DNA from: Chloroflexota bacterium | GTDB lineage: Bacteria > Chloroflexota > Anaerolineae > 4572-78 > J111 | NCBI GenBank assembly: GCA_016860845.1 | Contig: BOKF01000004.1 | Coordinates: 124,001-188,000 of the forward strand | DNA length: 64,000 nucleotides | Direction: 5' to 3' | Shown here: positions 53,237 to 62,091 of the stretch, piece by piece | Layout of the letters: every line of letters begins with the position of its first letter | Numbering within the stretch: position 1 is the stretch's first letter | Translations under genes and position numbers: made by a program | The notes under the pieces: model-generated | What the model was told of the DNA's origin: nothing | The model's database searches: none | What the model saw: only the letters and a program-made list of their open reading frames with translations

Positions 53237-54913
53237 GGGTGTGACCAAAATGAGTTTTGCTCCGATCAAACAGCAAGAGGGAGTAGGTGATAGAGAGTTT
53301 GATGGTTAGGAGAAGAGGAAGGCTCAACCTCTTGCTGAGTGGGAGAATCGGGTCGTTTTTCAATTAAGGAACAACTATCAATGGCCTGAATTTCGACAGA
53401 TAATTGTTCGGGATAAGGTTGGTGATATAAGCGAGTATGGCGCTGGCGTTTACGGAAAAGGTGATAGTCGTCCCAGTCGCCATTTTCAGCGACCGCTCGT
53501 AAACGGAACAGATTTTCAACCCCAGTCTGGGTCCAGCGCATCCCGGACAATTCGCAGCGATCTTTAACAAAATGACGACAGGCGCCTTCAATCACGCCGG
53601 AAGCGATGGGCCAACCTTGCTTCAGGTAGGTGTCATAAGCCATATAGGGCAAGTTGCGTTGGAAATAAGCGGCTGTTTTTTCCAATTGGGCGCGTTGGGT
53701 GGTGGTATATTGCTTATCTTGAGCCATTTGTTGAAACGAGGCAATGACTTGTTGGGTCTGACCGGACAGGATTTTCAGGGTGTAGTCAGCCATCCAGTCC
53801 AGCCGGTGGGGATGTTGTTCACCTAGCAGAGAGGTGGCCACAGCCCACAAATACTCATCAGCGTGAATGAAATCCAGGATTAGGGTGAAATCGGGAAATT
53901 GTTTGGTGAGGCGAGTTTGTAAGGGTTCATAGCCGTCACACAGGGCCACTCGAGCCAAGATATGGGGACCTTCGCGGCGGGCAACTTGTTGTGCCAAGCG
54001 GGCTAAAGCGGCATCTTTGCCGTCTAAGGTGGCCCAAATATGCTTATGTTGGGGCCGGCAACGGTTAGAGGCGGTATCAGCTGGGTTGTGCCGGAAAAAA
54101 CTATCAACCACCGCCTGGGGTGTCCGACGATGGGCGGCCATCGTGTAAATGCTGGTGACCATCGCCTCCTTCTTGCGACCTCGTTTTTGGCCTTTGCCCA
54201 ACCGTAGCTGTGGTTCAAGTGGCTCTTCCAGAACCATCGGCACCCCTTTGCCATCCGCTTGGATCACCAGAATTTCTGCTTCCTCAGCCGGTTGGGGCGC
54301 TGGCTTCTGAGCATAGTAGCTTTCGACATCGGCGGCATCCTCGGCCAGATTGCTCTCTATGGCTCCGGTCGATACCTTCAACCCCAGTAACCGGAACAAA
54401 ATATCACCGCTTTTGTGATAGACGTTATAGACCCCCAGATAATCCGATACCTCCCGCACCAGATCCGAGTAACTGTCTTCACCCAAGCCTAAGGCCGCAT
54501 CCAACGGGGTTTCCCCGCCGCCTTTTTTATAGAAGTAAGGTCGATACAGCAACAGCTTACCAAAAATGGAATAGTAGATCCGCTTCGTATCTCGTTCATA
54601 CGCTAAAGTGATACCGCTGGCGGTCTGGAGGGGTTCCCGACAACAAGCTTCAGACCGCATCACGAAAAACAACCTTAACAATTTGGCTCCCATCGCCAAC
54701 AACAGTTTGAACAAGCCTCGTTCGATTTGATCGGCGGTGGCCTGTTGGGCTGGTTCGCCTATCACAAAATCAAGTAACATTTCAAACTCTTGGCGAATAT
54801 CCTGTATAATCCTTTGTGAGTTGGAAGTCATGGTGTCTCTCCTTAACAAGTGGTTTTGGCGAACTCACTTTACCAGAGAGATCTCTTTCTTCCAACTCAT
54901 TTTAGTCACACCC
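53237..54913 (-). mobile_element. ISKra4-family insertion sequence with perfect 9-bp target duplication
   Basis: 1677 bp. Ends GGGTGTGACCAAAATGAGTT (53237-53256) and AACTCATTTTAGTCACACCC (54894-54913) are inverted repeats with 19 of 20 matching. ATTTCTTTT flanks both sides (53228-53236 and 54914-54922). One intact transposase gene fills it. The perfect duplication shows a recent insertion, here into a spacer between the SLC13 and universal stress protein genes. Confidence 0.92.
53266..54831 (-). CDS. ISKra4-family transposase
   Basis: 521 residues from ATG 54831, preceded by GGAGAG. The N-terminal helical part (SNSQRIIQDIRQEFEML...), the middle QADGKGVPMV with the first acidic residue, ALCDGYEPLQTRL and DFIHADEYLW, and later VIEGACRHFVKDRCELSGMRWT are characteristic of ISKra4-type (DUF/UPF0236-like) transposases. 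The ORF is intact and the terminal repeats match, so it may be active. Confidence 0.88.
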   Translation of the reverse strand: MTSNSQRIIQDIRQEFEMLLDFVIGEPAQQATADQIERGLFKLLLAMGAKLLRLFFVMRSEACCREPLQTASGITLAYERDTKRIYYSIFGKLLLYRPYFYKKGGGETPLDAALGLGEDSYSDLVREVSDYLGVYNVYHKSGDILFRLLGLKVSTGAIESNLAEDAADVESYYAQKPAPQPAEEAEILVIQADGKGVPMVLEEPLEPQLRLGKGQKRGRKKEAMVTSIYTMAAHRRTPQAVVDSFFRHNPADTASNRCRPQHKHIWATLDGKDAALARLAQQVARREGPHILARVALCDGYEPLQTRLTKQFPDFTLILDFIHADEYLWAVATSLLGEQHPHRLDWMADYTLKILSGQTQQVIASFQQMAQDKQYTTTQRAQLEKTAAYFQRNLPYMAYDTYLKQGWPIASGVIEGACRHFVKDRCELSGMRWTQTGVENLFRLRAVAENGDWDDYHLFRKRQRHTRLYHQPYPEQLSVEIQAIDSCSLIEKRPDSPTQQEVEPSSSPNHQTLYHLLPLAV

Positions 54914-54989
54914 ATTTCTTTTGCCTTCAACGATATTAGTTGTGATGGAGAAATTTAAACGGGTTGGCCTGGCCGGTCGCCGGTAAAAA

Positions 54990-55013
54990 GCTAACTTAAG
55001 AACGCAAGTTAGC
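54990..55013 (+). promoter_or_regulatory. Leader hairpin before universal stress protein gene
   Basis: GCTAACTT (54990-54997) and AAGTTAGC (55006-55013) form a perfect 8-bp stem just before the GTAGGAAGG ribosome binding region. No T tract, so a leader structure or operator is more likely than a terminator. Confidence 0.4.
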
Positions 55014-55041
55014 AGGGATATTAAGTAGGAAGGATAAATAT

Positions 55042-56001
55042 ATGATGATGCACAACTTTAAAAATATTCTCATCGTTGTTGATAGTAAAACCAGGAGTCA
55101 AGTACTCCTGGAACGAGGCGCGGCCTTGGCCCAGAGAAACCAGGCTTGCCTGACTGTTATGGATGTCGTCACGGAGTTGCCCCGCACTTTATCCGCGTTA
55201 ATCCTCTCGGAGTCACCGGAGGAACTACAGCAGTATATAATTGAGAAACGAAGTCAAGAGCTGGAGCGGCTTATCACTCCCCTCCGACAGAAAGAAATTC
55301 AAGTTGAGGTCAAAGTGTTCAGTGGTACTCCCTTCCTGGAGATTATCCGAGAAGTGCTCCGTAATGGGTACGACTTGGTGATGATTATGGCCGAGGGGCG
55401 GGGTGGATTGAAGGAGAGCTTGTTCGGCAGAACTACGACCCACCTGCTGCGCAAGTGTCCTTGCCCGGTTTGGGTGATGAAACGAAACCAACCTAGATAT
55501 TATCGGCGCATCCTGGCGGCAGTCGACCCCAGCCCTCCATTCGATGAGAAACGAAACGCGCTCAATAAGACGATTATGGATCTGGCGACTTCGCTGGCTC
55601 AGATAGAACAAAGTAAACTCCACATCATCCATACCTGGACGGTTATTGGTGAGACCATGCTAAAGGCGAATACCGATATATCCGAAAAAGAGATGCACCA
55701 GTTGAGGCAAACAATTAAAAATGAGCATGGGTATTGGCTGAAAGAACTGCTGCGGCAATATGATTTAAACAAGCTAAAGTATCAGATACATCTCTTGAAA
55801 GGTGTAGCCGGGAAAGTGATCCCTAAACTGGCCCAGGCGAAAGGGATTGAGCTAATTGTTATGGGCACGGTCTCTCGCGCCGGCGTAGCCGGATTGATTA
55901 TCGGCAACACCGCCGAAAATGTACTGGATCAAGTAGATTGTTCCGTGCTGACGGTGAAGCCGGAAGGGTTTGTTTCGCCGGTAGGCTTGGATGTAAAATG
56001 A
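55042..56001 (+). CDS. Tandem universal stress protein
   Basis: 319 residues with two UspA domains (about 5-148 and 152-312). The second has the nucleotide-binding pattern VMGTVSRAGVAGLIIGNTAENVL; the first has IMAEGRGGLKESLFGRTTTHLL. Tandem USPs bind ATP in the cytoplasm and support survival under stress. The gene follows the ISKra4-like element and precedes a cation/proton antiporter by 74 bp. Confidence 0.9.
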   Translation: MMMHNFKNILIVVDSKTRSQVLLERGAALAQRNQACLTVMDVVTELPRTLSALILSESPEELQQYIIEKRSQELERLITPLRQKEIQVEVKVFSGTPFLEIIREVLRNGYDLVMIMAEGRGGLKESLFGRTTTHLLRKCPCPVWVMKRNQPRYYRRILAAVDPSPPFDEKRNALNKTIMDLATSLAQIEQSKLHIIHTWTVIGETMLKANTDISEKEMHQLRQTIKNEHGYWLKELLRQYDLNKLKYQIHLLKGVAGKVIPKLAQAKGIELIVMGTVSRAGVAGLIIGNTAENVLDQVDCSVLTVKPEGFVSPVGLDVK

Positions 56002-56075
56002 CCGAATGATTTCTTGTCCAATGAATATGTCCACCGCCTGACTCTTTATTCAACTTGTTAAGGAACACAACGCTT

Positions 56076-57524
56076 ATGACCTTTTTTGAGTATCTTCTTT
56101 TTGGCGCAGCAATTCTGCTTTTACTGAGCATTATCGCAAGTAAGGCATCCGGCCGCTTGGGTGTCCCGGCTCTGGTGTTTTTCCTGGTCATCGGCATGCT
56201 GGCTGGTTCAGAAGGCATAGGTGGGATTGAGTTTAGCGATGCTGCCACTGCCCAATCGTTAGGGGTAGTGGCGCTTATCTTTATCCTGTTTTCAGGGGGA
56301 TTTGACACAGCATGGGCCAGTGTCCATCGTGTGCTTCCGCATGGCCTGGTTCTGGCAACAGTCGGGGTACTGCTTACGGCCCTGGCTGTGGGCGCATTTG
56401 TCATGGTTAGCCTTGGCTTTTCCTGGCGTGAAAGTTTGTTGTGTGGGGCTATTGTTTCATCCACCGATGCTGCCGCCGTATTTGCTGTTATGCGCTCACG
56501 CGGCGTTAGTTTGAAAGGGAGCTTAAAGCCGTTGCTTGAATTAGAATCAGGCAGTAACGACCCGATGGCCATCTTTTTGACCACAGCTATGATAGGGCTG
56601 CTGATCGACCCCGAGACATCTATGTGGGGATTGGTTCCCAGGTTTTTTGTCCAAATGGTCGCCGGGGGTATAGCCGGGTATCTGCTTGGCCGGGGTATGG
56701 TCTATGTCATTAACAAGCTACATTTGGAATATGATGGTCTTTATCCAGTCCTCTCCATGGCCCTGGTCTTGTTGATTTATGGGATAACTACCTTGATTGG
56801 CGGTAATGGTTTCCTGGCGGTATACCTGGCCGGTATGGTCATGGGCAACACCAATGTGATTCATCAGCGCAGTCTCATGCGCTTTCATGATGGTCTAGCC
56901 TGGCTGATGCAGATCGCGATGTTCTTAACTTTAGGACTATTAGTATTCCCTTCCCAACTATTTGCTGTGGCGGGGATTGGCTTACTTATCTCGGCGTTCT
57001 TGATGTTGATTGCCCGCCCGGTTGGTGTGTATGTGTCGCTCCTGCCGTTTCGAGTGAACCTGCGCAATACCGCAATGATCAGTTGGGTCGGCTTGCGCGG
57101 GGCCGTCCCGATCATTTTAGGTACTTTCCCTCTAACAGCCGGCGTGCCGCAAGCGGAGACAATTTTTAACCTGGTCTTCTTTGTTGTGCTAACCTCAGTC
57201 CTGGTACAGGGCAGTAGTATTCCCGTAGTCGCTCGTTGGCTGCGAGTGGCCGCGCCATTTCAGTTGAGACAGCGCCCCCCACTTGAGTTTGAGTCCACTA
57301 ACGGCATTCGAGGTGAATTGGTCGAGATCGAACTACCAGCGGAATCAGCGGCGGCCGGGCGCCGAATTGTCGAACTGGGGCTGCCCAAAGGCGCTTTACT
57401 TGTCTTAATTGGCCGTGGCGACAGCTTTTTCGTGCCGAGTGGAAGCACGATGCTTGCAGCGGGAGACACGCTCTATCTTCTGGCAGATCAGAAGGTGCTA
57501 GGGCAAGTGAAACAGATATTATAG
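56076..57524 (+). CDS. CPA1-family cation/proton antiporter with RCK_C tail
   Basis: 482 residues from ATG 56076 (AAGGA 11 bases upstream). About 12 membrane helices with the antiporter motif [29 protein letters not shown] (carrying the Asp pair for ion exchange) and [20 protein letters not shown]-terminal RCK_C domain (about 400-480) follows, as in NhaP2/CvrA potassium/proton antiporters. The ion may be K+ or Na+. Confidence 0.9.
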   Translation: MTFFEYLLFGAAILLLLSIIASKASGRLGVPALVFFLVIGMLAGSEGIGGIEFSDAATAQSLGVVALIFILFSGGFDTAWASVHRVLPHGLVLATVGVLLTALAVGAFVMVSLGFSWRESLLCGAIVSSTDAAAVFAVMRSRGVSLKGSLKPLLELESGSNDPMAIFLTTAMIGLLIDPETSMWGLVPRFFVQMVAGGIAGYLLGRGMVYVINKLHLEYDGLYPVLSMALVLLIYGITTLIGGNGFLAVYLAGMVMGNTNVIHQRSLMRFHDGLAWLMQIAMFLTLGLLVFPSQLFAVAGIGLLISAFLMLIARPVGVYVSLLPFRVNLRNTAMISWVGLRGAVPIILGTFPLTAGVPQAETIFNLVFFVVLTSVLVQGSSIPVVARWLRVAAPFQLRQRPPLEFESTNGIRGELVEIELPAESAAAGRRIVELGLPKGALLVLIGRGDSFFVPSGSTMLAAGDTLYLLADQKVLGQVKQIL

Positions 57525-57631
57525 CCTGGCTCAATCAACTCGATTTTTTGGGGAGAGCTGATGTTGCCCGTCAGCCAGTTGGCCGGTATGAGGACTCTCC
57601 CCAATCTGACGCTATTGCACTGGAGGTGTAG

Positions 57632-57873
57632 ATGGAAATAACCGGAGCTGTATTGTCTGATCTCGGGTTGTCATTGCCAGCGCCGTGGCTGCAAGGGTTG
57701 GGCGCGGGGCAGCAGGCTGGATCATTGCCCTGCTGCCCCTGGGACTGGCCATCTACTTCGCCAGCCTCCTCAACTCAATCGCCGCTGGACAGGTCTTAAC
57801 CACCTCCTATCCCTGGATACCCAGCCTGGAGATTAACCTATCGTTTTATATAGATTTGTATTCTGGGATCTGA
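57632..57873 (+). pseudogene. N-terminal remnant of a MrpA/NuoL-type antiporter subunit
   Basis: ATG 57632 has GGAGGT just upstream and starts MEITGAVLSDLG, then the frame changes. From 57661 the other frame reads VIASAVAARVGRGAAGWIIALLPLGLA and SYPWIPSLEINLSFYIDLYSGI, which is the typical MrpA/NuoL beginning (family: AGWLLALLP, SYPWIPSLGINLSF). It stops where the first conserved helix should begin. A frameshift and a truncation make it non-functional. Confidence 0.7.
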
Positions 57874-57909
57874 CCAGTTCAATTTATCTTTGATAAACGT
57901 TGAGAGGCT

Positions 57910-58161
57910 ATGGCGGAATTGGAGCAGAAGCCACAGCTAGATTCTCCTTACTGGCTACTACTGGAACCGCTCCTACAGTACATTACCCAGATTTCCAAGC
58001 ATCGCCAGCCTAACGAAGTTATCACGATTGTCGTGCCCCACTTTGTGCCACATCATTGGTGGCACAACCTGCTCCACACCCAAACCGCGATGCTGCTGCG
58101 CCTGGCGCTCTCGTTTAAACAGGGAATTGTGGTGACCGATGTATCGTATCAGGTGAAATAA
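57910..58161 (+). pseudogene. C-terminal remnant of an APC-type amino acid permease
   Basis: 83 residues. The part EVITIVVPHFVPHHWWHNLLHTQ followed by LLRLALSFKQGIVVTDVSYQV matches the cytoplasmic end of APC-family permeases (FVPRHWWHHLLHNQTA... VVTDVPYHL). The membrane part is missing. It has its own ATG and GAGAGG, so a short product is possible but unlikely to be functional as a transporter. Confidence 0.65.
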
Positions 58162-58211
58162 CCCTGAAAATCAGGGGTAAAGCCAGCGCCATTCTGGTCA
58201 AGCCATGTTTC

Positions 58212-58523
58212 CTACCCGACAGACGTCCAGGCTGGGGGATCGCTGGCGGGGAACGACTCCCAAGCTGCCACATCTACAATGTCTGCTGGATCAATCGTGC
58301 GGTCTGGCAATCCTTGATGGACCTGTTCGAAGTGGCTCCTGGGTTCGGCCTCAAGTTGGGCCTGTTCACCTTTGTCTAAGACGCGCTGCCCAGCCCAGCC
58401 ACGATACACCAGGTAGCCGCCCCAGCAAATAAATGCAATCCCCTTTAAAGAAGGACGAGTCAGACCGTAGAGGATAAGCGTCCCCCCACCTATGACAGCT
58501 AACCAACGCCTGATACTATTCAT
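58212..58523 (-). CDS. Small membrane protein, YgaP/DUF2892-like
   Basis: 103 residues on the minus strand. The beginning NSIRRWLAVIGGGTLILYGLTRPSLKGIAFICWGGYLVYRGWAG has two short hydrophobic segments and the GG-x-L-x-LYGLxR signature of DUF2892-type membrane domains, often fused to cyclase/dehydrase (SRPBCC) domains. Here an acidic tail follows. Function unknown. Confidence 0.65.
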   Translation of the reverse strand: MNSIRRWLAVIGGGTLILYGLTRPSLKGIAFICWGGYLVYRGWAGQRVLDKGEQAQLEAEPRSHFEQVHQGLPDRTIDPADIVDVAAWESFPASDPPAWTSVG

Positions 58524-58692
58524 GATTGCGATCCTCCATACCTCTGAAAGAATATGTTGAGCCAGCTCTTTATGGGGTGATTAATAATCTTCTCTGTTCA
58601 GCCTGATGGCTGTCCCGTTGTAGGCCAGCAGCCATCGATTTGAAGTACTTATCCTTGAGTACATTATACTCCCAACAGCCTTTTCCACTAAA
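58524..58692. other. Intergenic region in the gene-remnant zone
   Basis: No gene recognised. It lies between the DUF2892-like gene and the response regulator fragment. Confidence 0.35.
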
Positions 58693-58785
58693 GATGTTCC
58701 GGTTGTGCAAATCCTGGCCGGCGAGATGGGCGGCTTTGAGGTGGCCCATCAGGTGCGTGAATTCAGCGAGGAAACTGCTTCATAA
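58693..58785 (+). pseudogene. Fragment of an OmpR-family receiver domain
   Basis: The frame reads ILAGEMGGFEVAHQVREFSEE and a stop. It is clearly homologous to residues 55-75 of the intact regulator at 28164 (LLAGEMDGFEVARRVREFSS), also at DNA level. Both ends are lost, including the phospho-acceptor. It lies 60 bp upstream of promoter D, just as the intact regulator lies upstream of promoter B. Confidence 0.75.
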
Positions 58786-58846
58786 AACCTGGCCCATTTA
58801 ACCGTAAAGAAGCAGAGGCGAAAAGGCCGCGGTGATTTAGCTGTGG

Positions 58847-58914
58847 TTTTTCATGCTATTTTCATGGTTTTGCGGTCTGATTCTATGCGTTTTTCATTGC
58901 TTATATGATACGAT
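58847..58914 (+). promoter_or_regulatory. TTTTCAT-array promoter D
   Basis: AT steps at 58853, 58864, 58885 and 58896 (spacing 11, 21, 11); -10 box TACGAT starts at 58909, 13 bp on. It lies 50 bp before the coiled-coil gene and probably drives the genes up to 61986. Confidence 0.8.
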
Positions 58915-58963
58915 AAGGGTGTGGGAGGGCTTCAAACGATTGTAATAATAAAGGAGAACGGCG

Positions 58964-59422
58964 ATGATAGTGAAGGAATCCTTTCAAGACAAAATCGAGA
59001 CCGAACTTAAGGTCTGGAGAGATAGAATTGAGCAGTTGAAAGCTCAGACTATTACAGCTCAACCCGAAGCTAAAGTCATATATCAAGAGCAATATAACAA
59101 GTTAGCTGCCAGACAGGCCGAAGTGGCGCAAAAATTAGAGGCCTTGCGGCAGGCCAGGGGCGACCAATGGGAAGACTTAAGAAGTGGCGTCGAAAAGGCC
59201 CTGATTGCCTTGGAGGAAAGTTTTGACCGAGTCAAGGAAAAAGTGGCTCAAGTCGGCTGGCTCGGCTGGGCCCAGGGGATGACGGAGAAACGGAAGTTTG
59301 ATTCAGAGGGCTGGGCCGAAGGAATGGGACATAGGGTGGGTCATTCCGAAGGTTGGGTTGAAGGCATGGGCTACCAGCCCGAGGATTCGGTCGGCTGGGC
59401 CGAAGGAATGAAGACGTCATAA
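58964..59422 (+). CDS. Coiled-coil protein with C-terminal GWxEGM repeats
   Basis: 152 residues, AAGGAGA upstream. Residues about 5-95 are a charged, Gln/Glu/Lys-rich helix likely to form a coiled coil (FQDKIETELKVWRDRIEQLK, EVAQKLEALRQA). The end has four copies of a GWxxGM hexamer spaced 14-15 residues (GWAQGM, GWAEGM, GWVEGM, GWAEGM). The first half resembles the small ColE/sll-type coiled-coil stress proteins found near PRC-barrel genes; the repeat tail is not recognised. First gene after promoter D. Confidence 0.65.
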   Translation: MIVKESFQDKIETELKVWRDRIEQLKAQTITAQPEAKVIYQEQYNKLAARQAEVAQKLEALRQARGDQWEDLRSGVEKALIALEESFDRVKEKVAQVGWLGWAQGMTEKRKFDSEGWAEGMGHRVGHSEGWVEGMGYQPEDSVGWAEGMKTS

Positions 59423-59457
59423 TTGTTTAAAGGTTAGGCTAAACAGGTCAAAGAAAA

Positions 59458-59988
59458 ATGAAAAAGACGCAATACCTTGTTGCCAGCTTAAACCCTATTG
59501 CCTCCCTAATCGCCATGTTGAATAATGACGATGGCTTGACCCGCTCCCACGCCCGTAAGGCTCTGGTGAAGATAGGAACCGCAGCCGTACCCTCCTTAAT
59601 CCAAATCCTGACCGATCCCCAAGATCGTCTCCGCTGGGAGGCTGCCAAGGCTTTGAGCCAAATAGGTGATCCAACGGCGGCATTGGCGCTGGTGAAAGCT
59701 TTGGATGACGATAATTCCGGAGTTCGCTGGCTGGCAGCCGAAGGTTTAGTTCCCGTGGGGCAGGCAGGGTTGGTTCCTTTGTTGGAAGCATTGAAGCAAC
59801 ATTCAGATTCGGTCCGGCTGCGGGAGGGTGCGCACCACGTGCTGCGCAGCCTGGCTAGAGAGGACTTGTATGCTTCAATCGTAACACCCGTCTTAGCCGT
59901 GTTGGAGGACATCGAGCCGGCAATTCAGTTACCCTTGGCGGCGCATGCTGCGCTAAGCCTGCTCGCGCCAGCCCTGGACTGGCATTGA
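59458..59988 (+). CDS. HEAT-repeat protein
   Basis: 176 residues with HEAT/PBS-lyase-like helical repeats: AKALSQIGDPTAALALVKALDDDNSGVRWLAAEGLV, RKALVKIGTAAVPSLIQIL and REGAHHVLRSLA. These give a protein-binding solenoid; no enzyme motif is seen. It lies between the coiled-coil gene and glutamate dehydrogenase in what looks like the promoter D operon. Confidence 0.8.
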   Translation: MKKTQYLVASLNPIASLIAMLNNDDGLTRSHARKALVKIGTAAVPSLIQILTDPQDRLRWEAAKALSQIGDPTAALALVKALDDDNSGVRWLAAEGLVPVGQAGLVPLLEALKQHSDSVRLREGAHHVLRSLAREDLYASIVTPVLAVLEDIEPAIQLPLAAHAALSLLAPALDWH

Positions 59989-60066
59989 ACCTCTTGAAAA
60001 AGGTGGACTCATGCATGGAAAGGGTGTTAGTCGGATAACGAAATTATCTCCCAACAGGATCATGGT

Positions 60067-61380
60067 ATGACATTAATGGTCCAAGCGCCTGCTTGGGTAA
60101 CTACCCCAAGCACGGTTGTCGAAGGTAGCTTATTAACCACGATTTTCGCTCACCTTGATCGGGCTTGTGACCAGCTCGCCCTCGATGATGGCCTTCTCGC
60201 CATCCTCCGGCAGCCGGAGCGCGAATTGACGGTGGCGCTGCCGATTATCCGCGATGATGAGACCATCTCCGTTTATACCGGTTATCGAGTGCAACACTCC
60301 TCGGCGCGGGGACCGTGCAAGGGTGGCCTGCGCTTCCACCCAAGTATCAACCTGGAAGAGGTGCGCGCCCTGGCCATGCTGATGACACTCAAATGCGCCG
60401 TCGCTAATTTACCCTTCGGTGGAGCCAAAGGGGGAGTGGTGGTCGAACCGGCTAGCCTCTCTGAGAGTGAATTAAGACGGCTGACCCGGCGCTACGCGGC
60501 CATGATCCTGCCGATCCTGGGCGGCAAGCGAGATATCCTGGCGCCTGATATTAATACCAACGAACAAACGATGACCTGGATTGTGGACACGATTTCTATG
60601 CTTCAGGATCAGGCTATGCCCGAGATTGCGACCGGCAAACCAATTTCCCTGGGCGGCTCCCCAGGACGAAGCGAGGCGACGGGGCGCGGTATCGCCATCG
60701 CTGCCGTCGAGATGCTGGGCCGGCAGGGGTGCGACCCCAGGGCAGTCCGGGTAGCTGTGCAGGGCTTTGGCAAGGTTGGCTCGGCTGTCGCTAACATCTT
60801 AGCCCAGGAGTATGGCTGTAAGCTTGTAGCCGTCAGCGATGTAAGCGGCGGTCTGTATAACCCATACGGCCTTGATTTGCCCGCTTTGACTGAATACGTC
60901 CGCCATAATCCTGGCCTGCTGCTCTCTGAATGCAGCGCCGATGGCCAGGCCGACTCGATCACCAACGCCGAACTGTTCACGCTCGATGTGGACGTGCTGA
61001 TCCCGGCGGCGATTGAAAATCAGCTCACTACCAAGAATGCCCATCAGCTTCGCGCCAGCCTGATCGTGGAGGGCGCTAATGGACCGACGACTTTCGAGGC
61101 CGAGGCAATTCTCCGGGAGCGCGCTATTCCCATCGTTCCCGATATCCTGGCCAATGCCGGTGGGGTCATCTGTTCCTACTTCGAGTGGGTGCAGGGGCTG
61201 CAATGGTTCTTCTGGGATGTGGCCGAGGTGCGTAAACAACTGGCTAAAATGATGGAGCAGGCTTTCAACGAGGTCTGGTCGCTGTCCAGCGAGCGGAATC
61301 TTGACCTGCGGACAGCGGCTTATCGGCTGGCTGTGCACCGGGTCGCTGAGGCCATTCAGCAGCGCGGCCTGTTCCCTTAA
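60067..61380 (+). CDS. gdhA: Glutamate dehydrogenase
   Basis: 437 residues, hexameric short type. The substrate-binding RGPCKGGLRFHP and PFGGAKGGV with the catalytic Lys are present, followed by the Rossmann fold VQGFGKVGSAVANIL and VEGANGPTTFEAEAIL. It interconverts glutamate and 2-oxoglutarate plus ammonia; Leu/Phe/Val dehydrogenases are shorter. Cofactor (NAD or NADP) cannot be fixed by eye. It links ammonia to carbon metabolism. Confidence 0.93.
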   Translation: MTLMVQAPAWVTTPSTVVEGSLLTTIFAHLDRACDQLALDDGLLAILRQPERELTVALPIIRDDETISVYTGYRVQHSSARGPCKGGLRFHPSINLEEVRALAMLMTLKCAVANLPFGGAKGGVVVEPASLSESELRRLTRRYAAMILPILGGKRDILAPDINTNEQTMTWIVDTISMLQDQAMPEIATGKPISLGGSPGRSEATGRGIAIAAVEMLGRQGCDPRAVRVAVQGFGKVGSAVANILAQEYGCKLVAVSDVSGGLYNPYGLDLPALTEYVRHNPGLLLSECSADGQADSITNAELFTLDVDVLIPAAIENQLTTKNAHQLRASLIVEGANGPTTFEAEAILRERAIPIVPDILANAGGVICSYFEWVQGLQWFFWDVAEVRKQLAKMMEQAFNEVWSLSSERNLDLRTAAYRLAVHRVAEAIQQRGLFP

Positions 61381-61428
61381 ACAGGGCTATTCCGATGGTC
61401 AATAAGCAACCATTAAAGGAGATTAACG

Positions 61429-61986
61429 ATGACCCTGACTTTTTCTCACCCCGGAACTATTGACGCCTTTTCTCCTACCCAGGTCACTCATCTGGAAAAG
61501 GTAGCTAAAAAAATCTGCAACGCGGCGCTGGCCGAGGCCTCTATCAGGCTAATGCCGGTCCAACAGGATTTGGGTCTGGAGTACCTGTTCCAACATCGCA
61601 ATTTTGTCCAGGACTTCAAGTATAGCCTGGCTAAAGAGGTGGCCCAAACCCTGGCCCAACACGACAAGCGCGTCCAGGCCGTCTACTGGTTCGAGCCGGC
61701 GGCCAATCCCGATGTTGAGGCAGGAGAGTATTTCCTTGTGGGGCCCACCATCCATCTGCTGGTGTTGGTGGAAGCGGCTTCCGCCGCGCTGGACACCTTT
61801 GTAGCTGTGCTGGAGCGGGGGCTTATCGAGTGCCTCAAAGAGCTGCCCTCAGTCTTATTTACCGAGTGTCGCCTGCTCCTCGATGTCAATCTGGTGACGC
61901 CAGAGGCCGTTGAGCGCCGGACCGGTTTGGCCAATCTGCTGTCATCCATCTTTACGCCGCCCCTCAAGCTGTGGGAGCGGACATAA
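61429..61986 (+). CDS. Conserved protein of unknown family (paralogue of 29115 gene)
   Basis: 185 residues, AAGGAGA upstream. It aligns along the whole length with the protein at 29115 and keeps FKYSLAKEVAQTLAQHDKRV, FEPAANPD, IHLLVLVE, ECLKELPS and LLSSIFTPPLKLWER. Function is not recognised. The second copy lies 48 bp after gdhA in the promoter D region, as the first lies after promoter B, so both belong to the inferred OmpR-type regulon. Confidence 0.75.
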   Translation: MTLTFSHPGTIDAFSPTQVTHLEKVAKKICNAALAEASIRLMPVQQDLGLEYLFQHRNFVQDFKYSLAKEVAQTLAQHDKRVQAVYWFEPAANPDVEAGEYFLVGPTIHLLVLVEAASAALDTFVAVLERGLIECLKELPSVLFTECRLLLDVNLVTPEAVERRTGLANLLSSIFTPPLKLWERT

Positions 61987-62091
61987 GGTTAGTGGTCAGC
62001 CTTATTTAGCCACCTGTCATATATACTGCGAGCAGAAGGGAAACTCAAATCATAAACTAAATTTATGAGGACTTAAAGAAGAGCCCGTAAA

